This document shows, piece by piece, positions 1-5,548 of a DNA stretch of 6,090 nt (positions are counted from its first letter, which is position 1; every line of letters begins with the position of its first letter). The translations under genes and the position numbers were made by a program. Below the pieces are notes generated by a model. The model did no database searches. It was not told where the DNA came from and saw only the letters and a list, made by a program, of their open reading frames with translations. The stretch is from SYFY01 sp031385325 (lineage in GTDB: Bacteria > Pseudomonadota > Gammaproteobacteria > Pseudomonadales > Azotimanducaceae): assembly GCA_031385325.1 (NCBI GenBank), contig JANNBJ010000110.1, positions 1-6,090 of the forward strand, given 5' to 3'.

Positions 1-362
1 CCCAGCACCGAATAGTCAGCCTCGTGCTGCAGGCCGATGGCGACGGCAGCCTTGTCATCACCTTCCAGCAGGCGCAGACCTTTGGCCTGTAACAGGTTGG
101 CGCGCACCGTTGCCGGATCGACCACCGTATAACCCGCCGCGCGTAGTTCCGAGGCTAGAACGTTTTCAGCGTGTCCGAGGGTTTCAGTGGCCGTGGTGCC
201 GTACACGCCTGATATACGTTCGTCCAACAACAGCATGATGGTTGCGGCAGAGGCATGGTGCGGCGCAAGCCAGGCAGCGATGAAGCCGAAGATCAGGCTA
301 AGGGCTGTGACCCGATGAGTGATGTCGATGTGTCGGCTCCGATGTGCCGGTGAACTGGGCAA
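1..362 (-). CDS. Exported protein of unknown function, N-terminal part (runs off left edge)
   Basis: An open frame on the minus strand continues off the left edge; about 120 codons are visible. It holds a hydrophobic segment (LSLIFGFIAAWLA) followed by HHASA, a plausible Sec signal peptide with cleavage near ASA|AT. The mature part starts TIMLLLDERISGVYG and contains GYTVVDPATV and, further on, GDDKAAVAIG and HEADYSVLG. This alternating strand/helix pattern recalls periplasmic proteins of the CsgG/TolB-N/FlgT-middle type, but that is a loose resemblance only. The start is uncertain. No ATG or GTG lies just before the signal peptide. A TTG at 362-360 follows an AAGGAG but with almost no spacing. 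An ATG at 467-465 would need a 170-bp overlap, and an ATG at 237-235 would lose the signal peptide. The gene overlaps the end of the upstream minus-strand gene by roughly 65 bp, so the two are probably co-transcribed and perhaps translationally coupled. Confidence 0.6.
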   Translation of the reverse strand, partial: MPSSPAHRSRHIDITHRVTALSLIFGFIAAWLAPHHASAATIMLLLDERISGVYGTTATETLGHAENVLASELRAAGYTVVDPATVRANLLQAKGLRLLEGDDKAAVAIGLQHEADYSVL

Positions 363-714
363 ACTCCTTCCGGATACGTTCCGCCCACGGGTAGGGTGAG
401 TATTGTCGGTCGTATCCCCGATAACCGAACCCGACGAAGTAGTGGCTTCCCGATGGAGTTGCAGCATCCTGCCAGAGCACTGTGTCTGCGCCATAGTGGG
501 CCGGGATGTCGAAAGTCCGATCAACCAGGCGAACGTGCGTCGCAACCCGATTTCTGGACGCCGCTGCGAAAGCGTCAGCCCGAGCCACCTGACCAGGTGT
601 AGCGACCGGGAGGTGTCGATCATCGAGTGGGTTGTAGTGCGCTTCACGTGCCAAGGCCATCGGACCGACCAGCGTCAGAGCGAGATAAACCAGAGCCATC
701 GCTTGTCGGACCAT
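298..714 (-). CDS. Small exported protein of unknown function (138 aa)
   Basis: I do not recognise this family. The chosen ATG at 714-712 gives a protein opening with MVRQAMALVYLALTLVGPMA, a convincing Sec signal peptide with cleavage near ALA|REA (residue 22). An AGG at 725-723 lies 8 nt upstream as a ribosome binding site. The frame stays open to an ATG at 855, but the extra 47 residues would bury the signal peptide, so the shorter start is preferred. The mature part, about 116 residues, is rich in Tyr, His and Arg. It includes an aromatic stretch (SHYFVGFGYRGYDRQYSPYP, residues 90-109) and a His/Ser-rich tail (THRHHSSGHSP). No membrane segment follows the signal peptide and no lipobox is seen, so a soluble periplasmic or secreted protein is likely. 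It is the first visible gene of a leftward pair; its stop codon lies inside the next gene. Confidence 0.6.
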   Translation of the reverse strand: MVRQAMALVYLALTLVGPMALAREAHYNPLDDRHLPVATPGQVARADAFAAASRNRVATHVRLVDRTFDIPAHYGADTVLWQDAATPSGSHYFVGFGYRGYDRQYSPYPWAERIRKEFAQFTGTSEPTHRHHSSGHSP

Positions 715-983
715 ATGTCTTGCCTGCGAAATCCGATCGTCGAAATCGATGCCGCATCCTGCTTCTCCCACCCTGAACTGTGTCTGAACCAGACCGACTG
801 CTGCTGAGGCGTCGTGTTGAGGATCATTGCGGTCTCCACAGCCTCCGCGCATCACCCAGACGGGCTATATTTTAGCTCACCCAACCCCTCATCGTTCTGC
901 GCCGGCTATCCGTACGGCATGCACGTCAGACCCCGTGGCAGCGGGCGATCGGGATACAGGCGGTCGATCGCTGAGCGGCCAGG

Positions 984-999
984 CCTGCAGCGCTGCAGG
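984..999. promoter_or_regulatory. Perfect 16-bp palindrome, candidate operator
   Basis: The sequence CCTGCAGCGCTGCAGG equals its own reverse complement over all 16 bases; the match breaks at the flanking bases (g at 983, t at 1000). It lies about 85 bp upstream of the first regulator gene. Dimeric LuxR-type regulators bind dyads of about 18-20 bp with outer CTG...CAG bases. This site has CTG-N8-CAG, two bases shorter between the arms than the usual CTG-N10-CAG lux-box spacing, so it is similar but not a match. Binding by the adjacent regulators, and hence autoregulation, is inference. Confidence 0.4.
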
Positions 1000-1054
1000 T
1001 TGTCGGCAGGTCTGGCCCGGGAACAGCCTTACCGGAGAACTTGCCGGAGCGCTC

Positions 1055-1084
1055 TTGACTCGGTCTGGCGGGCAGGTGTAGTAA
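1055..1084 (+). promoter_or_regulatory. Weak candidate promoter of the regulator operon
   Basis: TTGACT at 1055-1060 matches five of six bases of a sigma-70 -35 box. Eighteen bases further on, TAGTAA (1079-1084) matches the -10 consensus at only three of six positions. If used, transcription would begin near 1091, downstream of the ATG at 1085, and translation would have to start at the GTG at 1103. That conflicts with the good ribosome binding site before 1085, so this call is tentative. Confidence 0.2.
1074..1078 (+). promoter_or_regulatory. Ribosome binding site of first regulator gene
   Basis: AGGTG lies 6 nt before the ATG at 1085 and decides in favour of that start over the in-frame GTG at 1103. 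The GTG has only a GGGGTGG at 1093-1099, spaced too close to be ideal. Confidence 0.45.
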
Positions 1085-2116
1085 ATGTGGTCGGGGTGGC
1101 CTGTGAACAAAAAACAAGTCGATACAGTTCAATCGAGCGATGCACTCGACAGACTGATCGTGTCTTCCTATCACGTCATTACCAGCGATTCCTCATGGGT
1201 TGAATGGCTTGATCAGCTGATTGGTGTCGTTGGCGCACAAGAAGCCTGGATGGAGAGCAGGGGGCCGGAAGGTGTTACCCGAATGGTTGCCCATGCCAGT
1301 CGGCCGGGCGACAAGAGCATGGAATTCATCAGCTGCATAGTTTTCCAGGATGGCTCCAACAGTGATGTGCTGGTGCTTCGCGGGCGGGATGTAAAGTCCG
1401 CCAGACCGTTCATCGACGAGTTGCAACCTCACGTCGCCAGGGTGCTGCAGTTGGGAAGACACCTGGACGCTGGTCGAGAGCGGCTCAAGCTGATCGCTGC
1501 TGCGCTGACGGATAGCTTGAGTGTCGGGGTGCTGGTGTTGCATGGATCCAGTCATATGATCGTCAGCTGCAACATCGCCGCCCGCACCATTGCTGCCTCG
1601 AATAACGGTTTTGCCATCGCCAATGGCCGCCTCGTCATCACTCGGCGCTCCGAAGGAGACCTGTTCAGGCACGCTGTCGAATCGGTACAGAATCCGACCA
1701 ATGTGCTAGGTCGACATGTGACTCTTGGAGCTGGAGAGCACTGCGTTTCGCTACTGTGTTATCGCCTGGATCATTGCACCGGCAGCGACCACAGCGATGG
1801 CGTCAGCCAGTTTGTGGCAGTTTTTGTCAGTTCTGCGGCAGAGTTGCCGGCCCTGCGATTGGAATACCTGAAGACCGAGTTCTCGCTCACCCCGAAAGAG
1901 ATTCGGCTGGCACTCGGGTTGGCCCGTGGCAGCAGTATCGAGGCGCTGGCCACCGACTTCAATCTGAGCCGGCATACCTTGCGTGCTCAACTCAAGAGTG
2001 TACTCAGGAAGACCGGAGCACGATCACAATCTGGCCTGGTAACGCTGCTGCTGGAAGATCCTAGACTTTTGTTTGCGCCAGCTGTCGACCTCACAAGGTC
2101 ATCACTATGGCGATGA
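1085..2116 (+). CDS. LuxR/GerE-type helix-turn-helix transcriptional regulator (343 aa)
   Basis: This is a cytoplasmic DNA-binding regulator. Residues 265-323 form a GerE/LuxR-type domain. It opens with the usual FSLTPKEIRLALGLA pattern, followed by IEALATDFNLS and a recognition helix SRHTLRAQLKSVLRKTG (295-311), then SQSGLVTLLL. The roughly 260 residues before it look like a sensor. Residues 20-125 end in a helix (PHVARVLQLGRHLDAG, 115-130), and residues 136-255 resemble a PAS-like fold with a GRLVI strand at 181-185. There is no phosphoreceiver Asp domain, and I do not see the Trp/Tyr pattern of an acyl-homoserine-lactone pocket, so the ligand is unknown. The ATG at 1085 has a well-spaced AGGTG; the GTG at 1103 (residue 7) is the alternative. 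The 3' end overlaps the next regulator by 10 bp, implying one transcript and translational coupling. A palindrome upstream could be its operator. Confidence 0.85.
   Translation: MWSGWPVNKKQVDTVQSSDALDRLIVSSYHVITSDSSWVEWLDQLIGVVGAQEAWMESRGPEGVTRMVAHASRPGDKSMEFISCIVFQDGSNSDVLVLRGRDVKSARPFIDELQPHVARVLQLGRHLDAGRERLKLIAAALTDSLSVGVLVLHGSSHMIVSCNIAARTIAASNNGFAIANGRLVITRRSEGDLFRHAVESVQNPTNVLGRHVTLGAGEHCVSLLCYRLDHCTGSDHSDGVSQFVAVFVSSAAELPALRLEYLKTEFSLTPKEIRLALGLARGSSIEALATDFNLSRHTLRAQLKSVLRKTGARSQSGLVTLLLEDPRLLFAPAVDLTRSSLWR
2095..2098 (+). promoter_or_regulatory. Ribosome binding site of the fusion gene
   Basis: AAGG lies 8 nt before the ATG at 2107, inside the end of the previous gene. The second in-frame ATG at 2113 would form a four-base ATGA overlap with the upstream stop but sits 14 nt from this site, so 2107 is preferred. 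The two starts differ by only two residues. Confidence 0.45.
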
Positions 2117-3864
2117 TTGCAAACCAGCCAGTGGCCACAGCTTTGCATCTACGGCGAGTGATCGACGTCATCTATGAGGCAGGTTTGCACCCCGAGGTCT
2201 GGCCGACCTTGGTGAACACGATGCTGAGTGATGTCGCTGGCATCCTGCCGGTCTCCAGTTGCGAAGGAATGGCAGATGAACAATCGGCGACCGAGCGCAG
2301 TATCGCCGGACATCTGGTACAGGCTTTGTCTCTCAGCCGATATGTCGGTGAGCAGGAAGGTGTTGCGTACACGCTGGAACCACTGCTTGCAACGCTTGCG
2401 TTTCCACTGCTGGTGGTCGAATCGTCCTTGCGGGTTCTCTATGTTGGCGCGCACTGTTCCGAGTTTCTGCGCACACGAGCAGAAATACGTCTTGAAGACG
2501 GTCGGCTGACGATCAACGATGCGCGTGTGCGGGCTTGTCTTGACGATTTTTTCGACAAGGAGTGTCAGAGCCCGCCAGGGGCAGCGGAGATCTCCCTGGA
2601 CCAATGCGACGGAATACGGGTTTACGTCCTGCCATTGCGGCTGGCAGATGGGACTCGTTTGTGCCTGCTTGCCTGGTTCGATGCGAAACTGCAAACCCGG
2701 CGACACGGTGGCGAGTTGGCTGGTGTTTATTCGCTGACACGTGCTGAGGCCGAGCTGCTGGATGGGTTGTTGTCCGACCAAAGTTACACGGCGCTGGCGT
2801 CGAGCCGGGGCGTTATGGAAAACACCGTGCGTTCGCAAGTGAAACAGATATTTTCAAAGACGTACTCGCATAGTCGCTCAGAGCTGGTACAGAAGGTCCT
2901 GTGTGGCCCGGAATTGCTGAGGCGCATGGTGTCGGTGCACACCGAGAATGGCACCCGTGGCTTGGCCGAGACCCCCCGACGCAATCAACGGTTGCATCAT
3001 GCCGCTGGTCACCACATCGGCTTCGCCGAGTATGGCGTTGCCGACGGTACGCCAGTGTTGCTGATGCACGAATTTTCCGGTTCGAGGCTGCAGTTGCCTG
3101 TTTCGGAGAGTCGTCTATTTGAACAGGGTATTCGCCTGATCATGCCAGACCGGCCGGGGGTTGGCCTGTCTGATCCGGTTGAAGATCCGACCATGAGCTA
3201 CTGGACTGAATGCGTCGAACACCTGCTCGACCATCTCGGTATACAAAAATCGCTATTGATGGGTGGGTCGATCGGCGGGCGCTACGCGCTGGCGGCGGCA
3301 GCAAAGATGCCGACGAGGTTCGAACGACTGTGTTTGGTCAGTACCGTGGCAGAGCTGGACGCGGAAGATGACTTCAGTTTGATGGACGAGGATATGCAGA
3401 AGCTGTTCAGGCTCATCTGCCGGTTACCGACAAATCTCGCCCGCCTCGTGCTGCAACTGATCATGCGGGGCATGCAGGGAAATCAGATTGACCAACGGAT
3501 CAGGCAGTTGCCAGAAGCAGACCAGGCAATGTACCGCGATGCCGCTTTCTACGAGCTATCCATCAGCGTGTTGAAAGAGAACTTGCGTAACGGCGGCTCA
3601 CAGATGATCTTCGACCTCCTCATGCTGACCAGACCCTGGGAATTTTCAGTCGAGGAGGTACGGCTGCCTGTGCAATGTTGGCATGGTTCGCTGGATATCA
3701 CCTCGCCGCTGACGTCCGTGGAACGCCTTGTCAGACGACTCCCGGACTGTCGGCTGCGGATCGAACCGCGTGAGACGCACCTGCAGATCTACCGTCAGTG
3801 GAACACAATCCTCGCGTGCCTCATTAATCCCGAGCTCTTTGTCGATCATATACCGAGCACCTGA
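2107..3864 (+). CDS. Fusion of LuxR-type regulator and alpha/beta hydrolase (585 aa)
   Basis: The protein has two halves. Residues 1-270 resemble the preceding regulator: a helical start (VIDVIYEAGLHPEVWPTLV), a PAS-like middle (about 88-195, with DGRLTINDARV at 131-141) and a GerE-type helix-turn-helix at 208-265. The latter runs from YSLTRAEAELLDGLL to recognition helix ENTVRSQVKQIFSKT. Residues 271-300 are a linker. Residues 301-575 are an alpha/beta hydrolase: a strand VLLMHEFSGSR (317-327), IMPDRPGVGLSD (345-356), nucleophile elbow GGSIGG with Ser388, a helical cap at about 415-510, CWHGSLD with Asp530, and RETHLQIY with His558. The complete triad suggests an active esterase, lactonase or similar, but the substrate cannot be read from sequence. 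The usual HG of the oxyanion loop is HE here (321-322). No signal peptide is present, so it acts in the cytoplasm. It overlaps the upstream gene by 10 bp. It could be a regulator that degrades its own ligand, or one using a hydrolase fold only for binding. Confidence 0.88.
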   Translation: MAMIANQPVATALHLRRVIDVIYEAGLHPEVWPTLVNTMLSDVAGILPVSSCEGMADEQSATERSIAGHLVQALSLSRYVGEQEGVAYTLEPLLATLAFPLLVVESSLRVLYVGAHCSEFLRTRAEIRLEDGRLTINDARVRACLDDFFDKECQSPPGAAEISLDQCDGIRVYVLPLRLADGTRLCLLAWFDAKLQTRRHGGELAGVYSLTRAEAELLDGLLSDQSYTALASSRGVMENTVRSQVKQIFSKTYSHSRSELVQKVLCGPELLRRMVSVHTENGTRGLAETPRRNQRLHHAAGHHIGFAEYGVADGTPVLLMHEFSGSRLQLPVSESRLFEQGIRLIMPDRPGVGLSDPVEDPTMSYWTECVEHLLDHLGIQKSLLMGGSIGGRYALAAAAKMPTRFERLCLVSTVAELDAEDDFSLMDEDMQKLFRLICRLPTNLARLVLQLIMRGMQGNQIDQRIRQLPEADQAMYRDAAFYELSISVLKENLRNGGSQMIFDLLMLTRPWEFSVEEVRLPVQCWHGSLDITSPLTSVERLVRRLPDCRLRIEPRETHLQIYRQWNTILACLINPELFVDHIPST

Positions 3865-4060
3865 GGCCACCGGTCCGATAGATCCGCCTCGAATCAGGTC
3901 TGCGCATGGGTCGGCGGAGATTGGCCATCGCTTGATCGCCTGCCGTTGCCCTGTGCATAGCCTGTCGATAGAGAGGTAGCGAACTCATTTCCTTCGAGTG
4001 TGTAACCGTTAGCCCAAATGGGGGGTGTTGCTGCCGGGCTGTCCGCGCAGACTCAGGTTC
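3865..4060. other. Intergenic region before the export operon
   Basis: These 196 bp lie between the fusion gene and the channel gene. I see no hairpin followed by a T-run, so no intrinsic terminator is supported. The best inverted match, TCCGCC at 3883-3888 with GGCGGA at 3913-3918, has a short stem and long loop. Possible promoter hexamers such as TTGATC near 3932 lack a convincing -10 partner. Read-through from the regulator genes into the exporter genes is therefore possible but unproven. Confidence 0.4.
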
Positions 4061-5548
4061 ATGAGTGTTCTACAACGAGTTGCAGGATTGGTTCTGGGGT
4101 TGGCGTGCAGTTCGTACACGATTGTGCAGGCACGGGAGATCGACGGTTCATCTGCCGGTGCCGAGGAGTCGTTGATCGAGTATGTAGAACGAGTACTGGA
4201 AATCAGTGACGAAGCCCGTTCGTTTCAAGAGGACCTCGTTCTGGCAGAGGATCGAGTGGCAGTGGAAGAAGATCAATTCCGTACCGTCATCCGACCGGTC
4301 GCCAATCTGGCCGTGGATTCCAGCACACGACCGAGGACTGGCATCGAATTCTCCCGACGCACCCGAATGGGAATCGACCTCAGCGCCGGTTATGCGACCG
4401 AGGGTTTTGGATCCGGGGCGAGCGCGCGCAGCTTTGCCCGCTTGGGAATCCCTGTTTTCCAGGGCTTCGGTCGTGTGGCTAACGAACTCGGACTGGCTCG
4501 CGCCGAGTTGCAGCTGCGACGCAGTGGGCTTGACATTGAACGTCGAACGCAGCAACTGGCTGCGTTGGCAATTGGGAATTATATCGAGCTGGTGCTGGCG
4601 AGGAGGTTGCTGGCGCAGTCTGAGGTTGCGCTTGGCCGGTCCGCCCGACACGTGGTTGCGGCCAGTGCTCGTCAACGAGTCGGGCTGGTATCGAGGATCG
4701 ACGTACATCGCGCAGAACTGGCCCGGCTTGACAGGCAGAATGCGTTTGAACGAGCCAGTTACGCGGCGGAGCTGGAGCGAGAGGAGTATGCAGAACTTGC
4801 GCAGCTTACCCTCGCCGAAGTTCATGTCGCTGGTGTGTTGCCTGCGTTCACGTCGGTAGAGGCTTCACGATTTTTTCCTGAGCAGCGTCCGGAGTGGCAT
4901 ATGCAGCAGCTTGATCAGCGCTCTGCAAAGCTCGAACTGGAATCGGCCGTGCGACGGATGAAACCAGATCTGCGATTTGAGGTTGCCTGGCTTGGTAGCC
5001 AGTACGGCAACGGATTCGAGGATTACACGGCCGACAGCAGCGACACGTATTTCTCTTTGCGAATGGATTCGGACCTGAATTTTCTGGCGAAACGGCGGGC
5101 GATCCGAACGCAGAAAATTGCCTACGAACGAAGCCTGCGTACCGGTCAGATGCTTGAACGTCGGCTGGAGCGAGAAGTCCGTCAGGCGGAATCGACCGTG
5201 CAATCGGAAGTGCGAAACATGGACCTGGCGGGTCAGCAACATGCCGAGGCACAACGTGCACTGAGTGTTGCACAAGCCCGTTTCGAGCGCGGCATTGCGT
5301 CGAATCTCGACGTCGTCGACGCGGAAGCCGCATTGGCGGATGCGGAACTTGGCGAATTGCTGGCGTCTGCGGCACATGTCAGTTCGGTCGTGCAGCTCGC
5401 GCTTGCCCGAGGCGAGTTGTCCCTCGGTTGGTTGGAGCGCTCACTCGCCGTGAACCAGGAGGTTGGTGATCAAGCATCTTTGGAGCAGCGTCATGAACTG
5501 GAACGAACTGCGTTCGCCACTACCGGAGTCAGAGCGCAACGGCGCTGA
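4061..5548 (+). CDS. TolC-family outer-membrane efflux channel (495 aa)
   Basis: This is the outer-membrane part of a tripartite export system; three copies form a channel spanning the outer membrane and periplasm. The ATG at 4061 gives MSVLQRVAGLVLGLACSSYT followed by IVQA|REID, a Sec signal peptide of about 24 residues. An upstream in-frame GTG at 4025 would add 12 residues before it. A weak AGG sits 3 nt from the chosen ATG. The mature protein has the two-repeat OEP layout. Strand-like segments at 73-86, 94-112, 303-312 and 326-341 fit the barrel. Long charged helices at 129-255 and 343-465 fit the periplasmic tunnel. Family-typical stretches include RLGIPVFQGFGRVANELGLA (127-146) and GIASNLDVVDAEAALADAEL (411-430). 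The length is normal for the family. The 3' end overlaps the membrane fusion protein gene by 56 bp, so the two are one operon. The Cys at residue 16 is a poor lipobox match, so lipidation is not favoured. Confidence 0.9.
   Translation: MSVLQRVAGLVLGLACSSYTIVQAREIDGSSAGAEESLIEYVERVLEISDEARSFQEDLVLAEDRVAVEEDQFRTVIRPVANLAVDSSTRPRTGIEFSRRTRMGIDLSAGYATEGFGSGASARSFARLGIPVFQGFGRVANELGLARAELQLRRSGLDIERRTQQLAALAIGNYIELVLARRLLAQSEVALGRSARHVVAASARQRVGLVSRIDVHRAELARLDRQNAFERASYAAELEREEYAELAQLTLAEVHVAGVLPAFTSVEASRFFPEQRPEWHMQQLDQRSAKLELESAVRRMKPDLRFEVAWLGSQYGNGFEDYTADSSDTYFSLRMDSDLNFLAKRRAIRTQKIAYERSLRTGQMLERRLEREVRQAESTVQSEVRNMDLAGQQHAEAQRALSVAQARFERGIASNLDVVDAEAALADAELGELLASAAHVSSVVQLALARGELSLGWLERSLAVNQEVGDQASLEQRHELERTAFATTGVRAQRR
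5482..5485 (+). promoter_or_regulatory. Ribosome binding site of the membrane fusion protein gene
   Basis: GGAG lies 7 nt before the ATG at 5493, inside the coding sequence of the channel gene. It supports a real start there despite the 56-bp overlap. The next in-frame ATG would be 84 residues later, past the membrane segment. Confidence 0.55.

Larger units (their letters stand above)
715..1084. other. Divergent intergenic region
   Basis: About 370 bp separate the leftward exported-protein genes from the rightward regulator genes. The open frames crossing it on both strands encode no recognisable protein and look like chance. It holds a perfect palindrome at 984-999 and a short AT-rich patch, gctatattttagc, at 864-876 with 4-bp mirrored arms. 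The hexamer CCGGAG is repeated at 1032-1037 and 1044-1049, and a possible -35 box TTGACT lies at 1055-1060. Promoters for both directions should lie here, but I see no pair of boxes with a strong match on either strand. Confidence 0.6.

Noticed and set aside
403..807. Plus-strand open frame of 134 codons opposite the small exported protein
   Set aside because: It has no recognisable motif, signal or ribosome binding site, while the opposite strand carries a convincing signal peptide and a ribosome binding site.
864..876. AT-rich patch gctatattttagc as a promoter -10 region
   Set aside because: It resembles a -10 box on either strand, but neither direction has a matching -35 hexamer at a usual distance.
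814..1203. Plus-strand open frame of 129 codons in the divergent intergenic region
   Set aside because: It runs into the first regulator gene in another frame, has an unpatterned Ser/Arg-rich translation and no start signals.
1085..2116. First regulator as an acyl-homoserine-lactone receptor of the quorum-sensing LuxR class
   Set aside because: Only the C-terminal DNA-binding domain fits. The protein is about 90 residues longer than typical receptors and I do not see the conserved aromatic ligand-pocket pattern, nor a LuxI-type gene nearby.
3883..3918. Possible terminator hairpin after the fusion gene
   Set aside because: The stem is 6 bp with a 24-nt loop and no following T-run, so an intrinsic terminator is not supported.
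4148..4825. Long minus-strand open frames within the channel gene (also 4848-5377)
   Set aside because: They lie entirely opposite a clear TolC-family gene and their translations show no domain pattern; they are antisense shadows.
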